Positions 1 through 10,940 of a stretch of 64,000 nt of DNA are shown one piece after another. Where the stretch lies: positions 10,827,488 through 10,891,487 of the forward strand of contig CM039464.1 in NCBI GenBank assembly GCA_022414725.1, read 5' to 3'. The notes under the pieces were generated by a model that made no database searches, was not told where the DNA came from, and was given only the letters and a program-made list of their open reading frames with translations. The position numbers and the translations under genes were made by a program. The first letter of the stretch is position 1. Each line of letters starts with the position of its first letter. The stretch is from Microglena sp. YARC (taxonomy: Eukaryota; Chlorophyta; Chlorophyceae; Chlamydomonadales; Chlamydomonadaceae).

Positions 1-178
1 CCATCCATCCATCCATATACTAATCCATCCACTCATCCATCCACTCATCCATGCACTCATCCATCCATCCTTCCATTCATCCATCCATCCATCCAAAGAC
101 TCGTCCGCTCTTCCACTCACCCCTCCTCTCATCTATCCATCCACTCATCCACTCATCCATGCGCTCTCTCTTTTACAG

Positions 179-221
179 GAAGCAGTATTGACGGATGAGA
201 ACGTGACCGCTTTGAGGAAGT
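179..221 (+). repeat. Upstream copy 1 of the terminal-exon 5' edge
   Basis: After a pyrimidine tract and TTTTACAG, the sequence matches the first 43 bases of the exon at 677-862 with a single T-to-A change (GCAGTATTG versus GCAGTTTTG). The match ends at GAGGAAG, followed by CCAT repeat. The copy carries a complete 3' splice site. Confidence 0.85.
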
Positions 222-295
222 CGGTCCATCGATCCATCCACTCATCCCTCCTCTCATCCATCTGTCCACTAATCCATCCACTCTCTCTTTTACAG

Positions 296-338
296 GAAGC
301 AGTATTGACGGATGAGAACGTGACCGCTTTGAGGAAGT
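296..338 (+). repeat. Upstream copy 2 of the terminal-exon 5' edge
   Basis: Same content as the copy at 179-221, including the CTCTCTCTTTTACAG acceptor and the same T-to-A change. The two intronic copies are thus closer to each other than to the real exon. Matching again stops after GAGGAAG. Confidence 0.85.
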
Positions 339-676
339 CAGCCCATCCATCCATCCACTCATCCATCCGTCCATCCATCCATCCATCCATCCATCAATCC
401 ACTCATCCATCCATCCATCCATCTTCTCATCCATCCATCCATCCATCCATCCACTCATCCATCCATCCATCCATCTTCTCATCCATCCATCCATCCATCC
501 ATCCATCCATCCATCCAACCATCTTCTCACCCATCCATCCATCCATCCATCCATCCATCCATCCATCCATCTTCTCATCCTTCTTCTCATCCATCCATCC
601 ATCCAATCATAGACTCTTTTACCCTTCCTCTCATCTATCCATCCACTCATCCACTCATCCACTCTCTCTTTTACAG

Positions 677-862
677 GAAGCAGTTTTGACGGATGAGAAC
701 GTGACCGCTTTGAGGAAGTTGGTCAAGACGCTCTGCAACACTCTTGAAAATGTGGAGCTCATCAGTAATAACATGTCAAAAGCGGCCCACGACTCAACAA
801 CACAGCGAGAGCTCCGCTCTGTCGTGGCAGCCCTATCTAAGCTGGTAGAGGACGAGAAGTAG
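677..862 (+). CDS. Terminal exon of an unrecognised gene (C-terminal 61 residues)
   Basis: The exon begins in phase 0 after the acceptor TTTTACAG and ends at TAG (860-862). It encodes 61 residues beginning [14 protein letters not shown] and ending SKLVEDEK. The segment is hydrophilic and predicted helical, with heptad-like leucine/valine spacing ([20 protein letters not shown]), so it may be a coiled-coil tail. No family was recognised. The rest of the gene lies left of the window. The exon is supported by its clean acceptor, its complex sequence in a microsatellite setting, and the preserved reading frame. Its 5' edge is duplicated twice upstream, as in the rtcB gene of this window. Confidence 0.6.
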   Translation, partial: EAVLTDENVTALRKLVKTLCNTLENVELISNNMSKAAHDSTTQRELRSVVAALSKLVEDEK

Positions 863-894
863 GAGTTGAGCGTGACACAATGAAACGGGAGTAC

Positions 895-1065
895 GCAGAA
901 CAGCACAAGAGCACAGCATAGCACAGCACACAACAGCACAGGGGAGCACAATACAGCACAGCACGTTACAGGAGAGCACAGCTCAAATACAGCACAGCAA
1001 AATACAACACAATACAGCTCAGCACAATACAGCACAATACAGTACAACACAGCACAGCAGCCCAC
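895..1065. repeat. CAGCACAATA-type low-complexity repeat
   Basis: Irregular AGCACAGCACAATACAGC array just downstream of the gene ending at 862. No coding signal. Confidence 0.8.
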
Positions 1066-1530
1066 TGCAGAGCTGCGCTGAGTTGGGCAATGTTTCCTGC
1101 ATGCACCCATGCAATCACGTGTTGAGTTCGTCCCAGCTAGCTTTGGGCTGACTCAACGGGTAGCAACCTTCACCTCGTTTTGTTTTGGTCTGGTGCAGAG
1201 CCGGGTACTACTTCTTGCCAAATTGGTCAGCGCTTTTTAGTGCTAAAAGCGCACAAACTGCGCGCTGCACCCACAGGAGGTTGAAAAAACTGTGCGAAAT
1301 GCGCCAAGAGGCTCAAAAAGGCACCGCGCTGCCGCACGCGCTTAGTGGTACCCTGGTGCAGAGCTGGGCAATGTTTCGTACACGCGCCTATGCAATCATG
1401 TGTTGACTTCGTCCCAGCTAGCTTTGGGCTGCCTCAACAAGTAGCCACCTTCACCTCGTTGTGTTTTGGTCTGATGCAGAGCTGAGCAAATCTGAGCACT
1501 TGTCAGCAGGGTACTGCCGACTGCGCAGGG
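1060..1530. repeat. Direct repeat pair flanking a GCGC-rich element
   Basis: About 130 bases (GCAATGTTTCCTGCATGCAC through GTTTTGGTCTG) occur at about 1086-1196 and again at about 1368-1477. The intervening segment (GGTACTACTTCTTGCCAAAT onward, rich in AGCGC) matches the reverse complement of 51330-51530. This is a dispersed element or two nested ones; no terminal features could be fixed. Confidence 0.6.
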
Positions 1531-1581
1531 TGCGTATAGTTGGCTGATCTGGATAGCTCCAGTTACAAAGAGAGCTGCAAA

Positions 1582-1784
1582 TACTGTTTCATTTCTGGGC
1601 TAAGCGTAGCAGCTTCTAGGCAGCTCCGTTCTCCCGTCCTTGGGCCAAACCTGGAGCTAGCTTGTGCGTCTGACAGTTGACATAACGGGCATTGCAATAC
1701 AACTGAAAGCTTTGGGCTAGACCCAGTGGCTGGCTGGTGGAGCTGGCTGGAGGCTGCCATGTGTAGCCCAAAAAAGGAACAGTG
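1582..1784 (+). mobile_element. MITE-like element, full copy (~203 bp)
   Basis: The left end ACTGTTTCATTTCTGGGCTA followed by GCGTAGCAGCTTCTAGGCAG is an inverted match to the right end (GCTGCCATGTGTAGCCCA, then AAAAAAGGAACAGTG). The terminal inverted repeat is about 45 bp and imperfect. The same family occurs at 19746-19949 (204 bp) and 2836-3039, and its right half is amplified at 27560-28900. There is no coding capacity. No convincing target duplication is visible. Confidence 0.65.
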
Positions 1785-1879
1785 CGCACGCTATCCGGCT
1801 TGACCAGCTGACTGAGATTTATTCATGCTGGGCGTGCTTAGCTGGGCAAGGCGGGCAACTTGTCTGTACGAGGTGGATA

Positions 1880-2130
1880 CAAAACAACCTGACCGCGCTT
1901 ATCAACCTGAGGTGACCGGCCCATGTTCCGGGTCCATGCACAGGTGGCGTGGCCTGACCGTCCTTATCAACCTGAGGTGACCGGCCCATGTTCCGGGTCC
2001 ATGCACAGGTGGCGTGGCCTGACCGTCCTTATCAACCTGAGGTGACCGGCCCATGTTCTGGGTCCATGCACAGGTGGCGTGGCCTGACCATCCTTATCAA
2101 CCTGAGGTGACCGGCCCATGGTGCGTGTTC
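1880..2130. repeat. 65-bp tandem repeat, about 3.5 copies
   Basis: The unit contains CCGGCCCATGTTCCGGGTCC and TGGCCTGACCGTCCTTATCA. CCGGCC recurs at 1916, 1981 and 2046, giving an exact 65-bp period. The last copy diverges after 2110. Confidence 0.9.
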
Positions 2131-2439
2131 GTGTACAAGTGGTGTGGACCGAAGGCCTCAGTCCATTGGCGTGGGCCGAAGGCCTTGGTCGACGCCGAAC
2201 CCTTAGGTACCGGGGCTCCTCACCCGGAGCATCCAGTGCAACAGTGGAGTCTATGCTTCATTGAGGGGAGTAAACACTTAGTTGTATCGTAGGCTCTAAC
2301 GAGTCATGACAAGTGGTGTGGGGTTAAGGAGGTTGAGCGGTTCCCTTAATGCTAGGGTCGCCACCATAAGGCGGTACGGGTGTGCGATGCAAAAGCTAGT
2401 ACCACGTACGCGCGTGTCGAGCATACCTACTAACCATGT

Positions 2440-2630
2440 GTAGGGAACGGCAACTTATATTAGTGTTTGAAAAACTAATATCAACTAGTATTATTATAGT
2501 GTCACTATAATATTAGTTTTTCAAATAAATCCGAATTTCTGGTGAGGCGGCTTATGAGTCCGCCTAATATTATATAATATTATTTATTCACTAATCGTAT
2601 ATATCATAGCCGACCCCTAACCGTGTGTGT
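2440..2630 (+). repeat. AT-rich dispersed element, copy 1
   Basis: The sequence from GGGAACGGCAACT to about CGACCCCTAAC matches the reverse complement of 35430-35605. It contains a GTGTTTGAAAAACTAATAT segment, an inverted partner TTAGTTTTTCAAA, and a GGCGG...CCGCC hairpin at about 2550-2570. It looks like a non-autonomous element of about 180 bp. Confidence 0.6.
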
Positions 2631-2835
2631 GCGTGCCTCCTGTTCTATGTGCTGGTATGAGTAGGGGGCGGCAGATCAGACTACCGGCATCATATGATGA
2701 CATGATGTCATATAATATAATATAATATTGCTGTTCCCTGTGTACAAGTGAAGTGGGTGTCTGTGCCAGCTATGAAAGCATGGATGACTGCATGGGGGTA
2801 GACAGATATGGGAGGAGGAGGATCTTGCCGGGCCA

Positions 2836-3185
2836 TCATAGTTTTCCATTTCAGCTACGAGCAGCAGCTTCTAGGTAGCTCCCTGGGCTCTCTCTTCATC
2901 CAAACCTGAAGCAACCTAGGCACCTGGAAGCTGATATCGTTAGCTTTCTAGTGCTGCTGGAATCTTTGGGTTTGGCTTAGTGGCAGTCACAGGGAGCTGC
3001 CTAGAAGCTGGTGCAGGTAGCCGAAAATAAAAACAGTGACACAGATGCAGACATTCCCTGACCCGGACACTGTCTCATCCGCTTAGAACGCCACAGCCTT
3101 TCTTTTCATCTACCAGCAGCAGTTTCTAGGCAGCTTCCCTGGCTTGCTACCCAGCCAAACCTGACAAGTTCTATGCAGCGTCGCC
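2836..3185 (+). mobile_element. MITE-like element plus a following fragment
   Basis: The full-length copy at about 2836-3039 has GCAGCAGCTTCTAGGTAGCT at the left and GAGCTGCCTAGAAGCTG...AAACAGTG at the right. A left-end fragment at about 3095-3185 (CAGCAGTTTCTAGGCAGC) follows. Same family as 1582-1784. Confidence 0.55.
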
Positions 3186-3404
3186 TGCGACGCTAAAAAT
3201 TTGCGGAGAGTGATTGAGAGGGAGCAACAGGTGGCAACAGAAGCGAGTTAGTTACGAGACCGTTGGCTGACTGAGTGCATACCATGTCCATCTAACTCAG
3301 AATGGGATCAAAAATAGAGAGACACTAGGAGCCCTGAATTGTCACGAGGGTCTGAACATAAGGTATTCATGAAGCTGACCGCCCAACCAGTATTTTATTG
3401 TGCA

Positions 3405-3610
3405 CGACTAAAGCAGGGTTGTTCAGATCGCTGCGACTTGCGTCGCAGACGCAACGTGGGGAGGGTCTGTTGCATTGCAGAGGGTCTGTGTATGTCACAG
3501 ACACCGATTTTGAACTGGTTGCGTCTCAAGAAGCACTTTTTGACACAGGCTGGGCCTCGAAAAGCAGATTTGGGGGTCCACATGAACAACCCTGGACTGA
3601 TGGTCAACAA
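3405..3610 (+). repeat. GCGTC-palindrome dispersed element, copy A
   Basis: Contains TGCGTCGCAGACGCA (a perfect TGCGTC/GACGCA palindrome) and GTTGCGTCTCAAGAAGCA. Related copies lie at 20270-20475 and 21275-21480. An inverted fragment is at about 4005-4080. Confidence 0.65.
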
Positions 3611-4139
3611 GGCACGAGGACTTTTTTGTGCACGGGCTGTACTAAAAAAATACACTTTGGAGTAAACAATATCAAACAAATGATTTTTAGATGGGCCAGT
3701 AAGGTGGTGTACTGATGGGTTGCATGTCGAGACGTCCTGATTGTGGACCGTTTCGCATATGTTGCATGGCTTGATGGCTTATAGCCATTCAGGGGATGAT
3801 TTGGATTTGGGTCTCATCGTTCGTACCTCCACTTTTTCAGGCCCAATTTCCGAGAATTCTCAAAAATGACCAGAGTTGTAGTCCCGGGCCAAAATGTCAA
3901 GGTACAAACTACGAACTACGAAGTGTTTTGAAAATGCAAATCCAAACAATTTCTGAATGCCTTAAGGGCACGCTGTTTGTCCCTGAACCAAGATTGTTCT
4001 GGGTTACCCCCAAATCTGCATCATTAAGGGCAACCGGTTTCAAAATCTGTGTCTGCGTCTCAGCAGACCCTCAAAAAACTGTAGGGGGGGGAGTAGGGGG
4101 GTTAGTGCTAAAAGCGACTAATAAGCGCTAGTTAGAGGT

Positions 4140-6030
4140 GAGCAGGACGAGTTAAAGCTTAGGTCCAGGCAGTACATGTGACGAATCCCTTAGAAGCCTC
4201 CGCTACATCTTACATCTGTGCAGTGTGCACAAGCTCGAAGAAACAAGGTGTGGGGTTCGAATGCCTATGGGTGCGCTTTAGTGTTCGTGGTCGCTGTCCA
4301 CCGCTATGGTAGATTTGTCCAGGTTAGGTTGAACATGAATTTGAACTTGGATACAGGTGTCCAATGTCCAGGTGAACTTGAACTTGGTACAGGTTTGTCC
4401 AGGTAGCAGCCCGTTCTCTACCGATGTAAGACAGGGATCCTTTAATTCCACGCCCCACCAGGCGTTCTCATTACTTAGTCTGTGGCGCAGTCCACAGCGT
4501 GTAGGACAACTCAGGCATGAACCGGAGCAGCGTTCCGCCTGCCCAAGACTGATCACAGTGCAAATCCGTCTTCAATTTTGGATTGATGATATGGTTTTTC
4601 AGCCTTCATACTATCCACGGTCTGACGGGGGATTAAACCCAGGTGCTATAAACACTACTCCACAGCACTCCTGAGCACATAATGCAATCGCGAAGGAGCA
4701 GATTTTGATTTTGAATTGTTACATGGTTAGTCAGCAGCCAACTCTGGGCTCTTCACCGTCTTCTAATGCAAATCCCCTCGCCCCCACCCCACCCCGACCC
4801 CGTGCGATACCCATGGAACCAGGGAGACAACTATGATACCGGTGTGTGATATATAACTGTGGTATTTTCCCTGTTACACATTTGTTTTTACTGCTGAAGA
4901 CGGCGAAAATTACTCGCTGGAGACATGTACCCGAATTCAAGTTCGTAACTATGATATGTGGGGGGGGAGAGGCAAAGAATGATGGGGTTAGCAGAAATGC
5001 AGGGGTAAAATCTTCTGGACTTCTGAAGGCTGTGGGTTCGTAATAAAGTTCAATTCCCAACATGAACAATCAGGTGGATGGGGGCCCGCACATTCCCCCC
5101 CCCCCCCCCCTCACCGGCCCACTCGTTTGTCGCTCTACCACCAGACCCCTCCGAGAGACATTCAGGATCTTGTTGTAATGTTTCAGGATTCAAAAATGAG
5201 TTGTCAGTACCCTTACCTACTTGCCGAATGGTCGGAACAATCTTGTCCCCTGTTATTATTTTTTGCACGTGCCACACGGGGCTGAAATGCTACCTTTGCC
5301 ATTTTGTTCTGGGCTCCATAATGTTCAGGCAGTGATGAAGCAACGACGATCCTAGGCATGTAGACAACTGCTACTTGTAACATGAAAGGAACACCTCGGC
5401 ATACAAAAGCCCTAACCCAGCTGTCTTCTAGATAGTCAGTCCTGTACTTAGCTGTTCGTTGCAAGTGGGATATAGTAGAAATTGAGTTTAATTCCGACGA
5501 CAGCGTTTAGTCGAACTGCTGGTTGAAGCTCTGCAAACAAGTGAGACTCTGGACAAGAATTGTAGCAGATCTGAAGGTATTTACACATGTACAGAAAAAT
5601 GCCTTTCGGCATCCGAGATTCGGGTATGTATCATTCAACTCGTCAAAACATTTTTACATGTGCAACCATGGCGTTGCACGGCCTCATGTGAATACAGTAA
5701 TAACCAAGCCCAGGGTGTAAGGGGTACTAAATGGGTCCAATCAGCATCATCCTGTCCCAGGCTACTCAACTAATACTTTATTATACAGCGCCAGGATATT
5801 TATTCTCAAGGATGGCAATGTTGGCTAGCTGAGGTCCAGTGATACAGATCAGCCCCACAGTACCCCATAACTTCAATCAGGAGAACTTCAGCAATGTCTG
5901 AAAGGAATCACAAGTCCGAGATGGCTAACCTGAGAAGAGAGTGTCTGCAGACAGCACCAAAATCAGGTTAACATCTCTGCTCTCCTCTATTAGTCCGATA
6001 AGACAGCCAGCTCAACCAGTTGCTGCCGAA
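4140..6030. other. No gene recognised; SINE-like fragment
   Basis: No exon could be supported. The part from about 4430 to 4690 (CACGCCCCACCAGGCGTT, then GATTAAACCCAGGTGCTATA and CACATAATGCAATC) resembles pieces near 22400-22460 and 22740-22780, so a dispersed SINE-like family is likely. A C-tract lies at 5093-5110. The remainder shows nothing recognisable apart from the probable rbcS 3' UTR from about 5770 to 6035. Confidence 0.5.
5778..5804 (-). terminator. Possible rbcS polyadenylation signals
   Basis: Two AATAAA hexamers on the minus strand (plus-strand TTTATT at 5778-5783 and 5799-5804) lie about 230-260 bases beyond the rbcS stop. This is a plausible 3' end, but green algae often use other signals such as TGTAA, so the call is weak. 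Confidence 0.3.
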
Positions 6031-6035
6031 ACAGC

Positions 6036-7058
6036 TTAAACGACGGAGCGCTTCTCAACGGGGCAGTAGTCAGTGGCACCAGCGGGCCTCTGCACAAGGA
6101 AAGAGGCGATCTGGACCTGGCGCTGGTTGTCGAAGGCAGTCAGGCGAACGTAGGCCTTAGGGAAGGCGCGGTTGCATGAAGAGATCTCACGCAGGACGGC
6201 GGAGGGGTCAGTGCAGCCGAACATGGGCAGCTTCCACATGGTCCAGTAGCGGTTGTCATAGTAGTTGGCGGCCTGAGAACCGAAGCGGATGCATGACTCG
6301 GAGGAGACGTAGGCCTGCTTCTCGTCAGCGAACTCGAGGCAAGGGATGTAGCCGTTGTTGACAAGGTAGTCAACCTGGCGAGAGATCTCGTTGTCGGTCA
6401 GGGGAGGCAGGTAACTGCGAGGTGGGCAGAGAAATGGGTCAGGAGATGGGAGAAGGGGAAGATGAAGTTGGTAGGGATAGGGATCAGGATGAGGTTCCAC
6501 ATGGCAATCCGGCAGAAATGTAAGCAAGCAATGACGCGTTATCGCTGAGTTGGCCGCGTGCAGATAGGACATCCCAGCCGGGCGCTTAGAAGTTCGGGAC
6601 ATGGGGAAGTGAAATAGGCATGTGGACTAAGTAGCGGTACGGTCTCGGGGCAGTGTGGATAAGATTGAGGTCAAGAGGATCCGATGACGGCGGAAATGTC
6701 AGGAAGATGATGTGAGCGCTCCCGCATTCCTAGTTCGCAGTGGCAACACAAACAAGGCGCGTCTAGGGACTCGTTGGAGAGGGAATCTAAAGATCCGTTA
6801 ACTGGGGATGATGGGGGATTCGGACAAAAACACGGCGAGACAGGGAGCCAAAAAGCCTAAGGAAGGAAGACGTCCCCACTGTCGGGAGGGGGTGGGGTAA
6901 AGGTGTGGGCAGGGGAAGGTGTGAAAAGGGGGTACTCACGAGAAGGTCTCGAACTGCTTGTTGTTCATGGGCTGCCACACCATCATGGATGAGGCGGTGG
7001 GCTGTGCAACGCGCACAGCGGCCTTGGAGCAGACAGCGGACTTCATCATGGCGGACAT
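6036..7058 (-). CDS. rbcS: RuBisCO small subunit, two exons, 165 aa
   Basis: Encodes the small subunit of ribulose-1,5-bisphosphate carboxylase/oxygenase, a chloroplast carbon-fixation enzyme. Exon 1 is 6940-7058 (39 codons plus TC) with donor GTGAGT. Exon 2 is 6036-6414 after CACCTCGCAG; the junction restores FETFSYLPPL. Diagnostic motifs are [61 protein letters not shown] and [10 protein letters not shown]. The mature part (about 140 residues) has the green-lineage length. The presequence before MMVWQP is only about 24 residues ([20 protein letters not shown]...), rich in A, S, V, K and R without acidic residues, so a short plastid transit peptide. The start is the first ATG after a TATA-like box 73 bases upstream. 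Only one intron is needed, and no exon-edge arrays are seen in it. Confidence 0.95.
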
Positions 7059-7130
7059 AGTTGCTCAAGAGTTTGAGATGAGATGATTCGGCGGAATAGT
7101 CTGCTGAATGAGTTGGACTGCGATGGAATC

Positions 7131-7138
7131 GTATTTAT
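7131..7138 (-). promoter_or_regulatory. TATA-like box upstream of rbcS
   Basis: ATAAATAC on the minus strand lies about 73 bases before the rbcS ATG, a plausible core promoter position for a highly expressed gene. Based on position and composition only. Confidence 0.45.
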
Positions 7139-7149
7139 GAGCAGCCACC

Positions 7150-8140
7150 AGCGGTTTGGTTCCTGCGGTTTAGGTCAGGGTCCCGGGTCAGGGTCTGTGA
7201 ACGAAAACCCAGAGATCTAGCCGCGGAGGAATCCTGTCCTAGCGAGTCGATCTCTCCCTTCGATCTCCATCCTCAACTGGGGTAACGGAGATAAGACCGC
7301 GAAGCGGCGTCAGATATTGCGAGGAAATAGAGATCGTGGCGAGGCTCGGCAAAGGTGCATCCTGGGACGAGAATGTCGAAAATATTTGCGAGGTTTGCAA
7401 ACGAATCGTTTGGAACGATTGTGCTTTTGACGAGACGATATTGAACAGGTCAGACCTGGCAAGGCCGAGCTGGAAGTATGTGGATGGCAAGGTGGCCACG
7501 TCACGCTATCGATCCTCGCTCGTACTCACTCCCTTCCGCGCCCTTGCCCAGGCCGACTAACATCTCATCTGTTCGATCCCTAGCCTACTCAATTCACCAC
7601 GCAGGTATTTGTACAGTCTAGGTTCTGGACCTAACCTTCAAAACAGGAAAGGCGGTTTTATAAGAGCACTGGTGAGCTGACCCCCTACAAATCGTAAACG
7701 ACGGATTTCGTGCAATGCAAATACTTAAACATTACGTGAATTGTCACATTTATTGTTCCGCTTTCCATTTATGTTGTCCCGGGGCCGGGGCGTACTTGAG
7801 TAGCTGTTTTTAAACCGTCAAAAACGACAAAAGTAATGTGTGTGTCGCTTTTCTCCATGAATACCCTGGCCACCATCCAGTTTGGGCGGTGCTGTTCAGT
7901 GCCGCAAGAGCACAGCTTCGTCAGCATTTCTCCCTGCTGGCTCTGCTAAGGGTCTCGCAGAAACCAGCACCTCCATCTGGCTCCAGTGAGTCTTGGTCGT
8001 TTTCGTGGTCTACACGGCTATATTGCCCCCCGGGACAACATAAATGAAAACCACGACTGACCCTCCACGACCAAACGAACAACTAGCTGTTGGGGAAACA
8101 GTTGAAGAGCCTGCAGGAATACATGATCGTCCCTTGATAT
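7150..8140. other. No gene recognised upstream of rbcS
   Basis: Probable rbcS upstream region with moderately complex sequence. Two small overlapping open frames around 7240-7560 on opposite strands show no recognisable motif or splice context, and neither is called. Confidence 0.5.
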
Positions 8141-8144
8141 AACT

Positions 8145-8405
8145 TCCTTCCGCTTTGGGCTTCCCATCCAGGGGTCAAGGCTGGTCCCTTATTACAACAA
8201 ACTCCAGCTTTGAGCTTCCCATCCAGGAGAACAGGTAGGTACCTTGTTATTACTCCCTTCACCTTTTGAGCTACCAATCCTGGAGTACAGGCTGGTCCCT
8301 TCTTATCAATCCCTTCCGCTTTGAGCTACCCATCCAGGAGTGCAGGTTGGTCCCTTACTATGACTCCCTTCAGCTTTAAGCTACCAATCCAGGAGTACAG
8401 ATACT
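8145..8405. repeat. ~60-bp tandem repeat, about 4-5 copies
   Basis: Units contain TTTGAGCTACCCATCCAGGA, AGTACAGGCTGGTCCCTT and an ACTCCCTTC spacer, with period near 60 bp and substantial divergence. Confidence 0.75.
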
Positions 8406-8444
8406 GCAATTCAACATCGACTTCAACAACGACGACTTTGATAA

Positions 8445-8447
8445 CAA

Positions 8448-8512
<65 letters not shown>

Positions 8513-8545
8513 GCAACAACATCGGCAGCAACGACAATGGCATAA
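8445..8545. repeat. CAG then CAA trinucleotide microsatellite
   Basis: (CAG)n at about 8450-8478 passes into (CAA)n at about 8479-8520. The poly-S/A/T frames across it are artefacts. Confidence 0.9.
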
Positions 8546-8549
8546 AAAC

Positions 8550-10940
8550 ACATCGTCAAATTTAATAGCAACACAAACACCAGGTAAGAAGAACACCAAG
8601 TAAAAACACCAGCAAGAAGACACACCAACGCCAACAACTGCATTGTAGAATAAAAGCGCAGTTTTTTCTGGCGATGTTGCGCTGTTAGCGATAAAATCCA
8701 TCGCTATCGAAATTGGCATAGCGATGAAAGCCATTTTATTAGTGATCTTGCCCTAGAGTCCCAACTGGCTTGGCCGCCTAGGACCCGACTTCTACCGCCC
8801 ATCTAGTACGGTTCAGTACTAGAACTCCTCGAGTTTCTGGCCAGCCCCCCCCGCCGCCCCCCACAACTCCACGTGGTAACTCCACGTGGTAACTCTCCCC
8901 CGGTTCTAGCCCGGGGCGGGTAGAGGTAGAACCCTGCTCGACAGTTAGAAGAGTGGTCGAGCGCGCGCTGCAGGTTGTACTGAACACGAGGTCAAACATT
9001 TCCATCTGATGAGTATTCAAGGATGCTCCCTGATAAGAGAAAGACTGTTCTCCCTATGGTTCATGACCAAGCAGATGTATTGAAGACCATGCATGGAGTT
9101 GACTTTGTGCGTAGGCTGTTCGAGTCAATTGGAAAGATAGAAAGCCCAACTGAGTGGGTAACTGCGCGCAAAGCAGAGGATCTATGAGTTTAGCTTTGTG
9201 ATTGCGCAGTTCCGGTAAACTCAGCGGAATCAACACTTCGCAACTTGGATGCAGGTTGAATCAGGTAGGTTGAATTCGCAACCTGGTCTTTGTCTTTCTG
9301 CATGATCAAAGCTCGCCGCAAATGAATCGCAAGAGCGGTAGGCATATTGGTGGGTGAAGGGGAGTATGTGCATGTTGGTGGGTGGGTGGGTCGTGGTGGG
9401 TGAGGGTGGGGGGAGAAGGACAAGGGAGTGCTGCAGGTGGGGGGAGAGTGGAGGGGGTAAGCAGTAGTGCAGGGGTTAAATCATCTGAACTTATGGAGTG
9501 TGTGTGTATTTAAGGGTAACCTAGACCAGACGCAGACCCAATTTAGCTCCTATGGCCACTTGTGCAGGATACCAGTGCTGATTAGTAAAAATCATCTATA
9601 CCTTCAATTAAATTAGAAGTTAGAATGTTGAAAGAAGCCAAATTGATCATAGCTATAAATAGCTACAGACAGAGACTGATGGCTCCAGAACCAGAATAGG
9701 TCTGAAAAAGGGGGGCTTCAGGAACAAAAACAAATGTAAAAGCGCAGGCTTTAGGTAGGAGTGCATGTTACATTGGAGGAGAGGAATCATATATTGAGCT
9801 GCCACATACAGAGAGGGAACATGCATGCCATGATAGGCATTTTTGGTATAGAGCAGGCATAAATGGCTTGTCAGTCTAGATAACCCTAACATAAGCACAA
9901 GATGCGTGCTGGGTGGAGCATCCTAAACACTGCGTGAATCTGTACCAAGAAAGCAAGAAAGCAAGAACAGAAGTCGTGAAGGTATAGGACTGTGGAGCCA
10001 ACCAATTTTGTAATCATCACGTTAGTAATATATTTGGCTATTCCATGTATATTTGAGGAATATGAGCATCCACTTTACTCCATAAGCTGATCAGGTAAAT
10101 CGAAAACAGCCGTACGTCCTCATGGCATTGTCCGCAGCGACTGCGTACTTCAGTCACACCCAATGTTGGGGCACTCCCAGTCAATAAGGGTCTCCATCGC
10201 ATTCTGGAAGTTTTGCTTTGTTACGCCGTTTTCACCGTCAACCTTCGAAGCACATACGATGAGGACTTAGTTGGACAAGCATTACTATTCAGTATGAGTG
10301 AGCATGTGATGATCTGTTGTATGCACGGCCCATCATATTTTAAGAAGCATTGACAAGGCAGATGTAACCAGTTCGTGATTTTTTCCATTGTGCTAGTCAA
10401 GTAACATGGGTCTTGGGGGCATGCCTCAAGTCCCCTCCCCAAATTTCCTGTTGCATGCATGTATGTAGGTGTACAAACTGCATAACATGGTGTATTACTC
10501 TGATGTGGGCCGTGGGCATACATGCTCACTTGGATGCCTCCAGCCCCAAGCCTCTAGCACCCTACATGTGCACTTGGCACCTTGTGTGAAACCCCAACCC
10601 CAAGGGACAGTTCGGATATGAATGGGTGTCTCGTGTGCATGCAGCATGAGTCTAGCATACCCACCATGTGGAAAACGCCTGAATCCCACCATGATATGGC
10701 ATACTTGCAGGGACTGGGAATTGGTGAACACACAAAAACGGCTTAAGCCGCTTGTTATAGATAAAAAAAATAGAAGTCTTCTATCCTACTGAACCTAGCT
10801 CAGGTATTGGAAAAATATGATGCGTAGCGCAGTAAGATGGGAGCCCAAACTCCCCAAATATAACAGTGTCGAAGGCGAAAGATACGGAAAAGCTTGATAG
10901 GGAACTTAATTTCCGGCACCATTAGGACTCATGAACAAGC
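8550..10940. other. No gene recognised
   Basis: No exon, RNA gene or repeat array could be supported, apart from a small direct repeat TCCACGTGGTAACTCCACGTGGTAACT-like at about 8868-8894 and a GGGTGGGTGGG tract at 9378-9410. It may include the 3' UTR of the gene ending near 10941. Confidence 0.4.

Larger units (their letters stand above)
1..660. repeat. CCAT/ATCC microsatellite with embedded exon-edge copies
   Basis: Degenerate (CCAT)n with CTCATC and CTTCTC variants fills the stretch. It is interrupted at about 165-221 and 282-338 by two near-identical copies of the acceptor and first ~43 coding bases of the exon that starts at 677. The array is therefore the 3' part of an intron of the plus-strand gene that ends at 862. 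The long open frames here are low-complexity artefacts. Confidence 0.9.

Noticed and set aside
188..862. 224-codon plus-strand frame across the CCAT array
   Set aside because: Most of it is microsatellite (PSIHPSIH repeats). Only the part after 677 has a splice acceptor and complex sequence.
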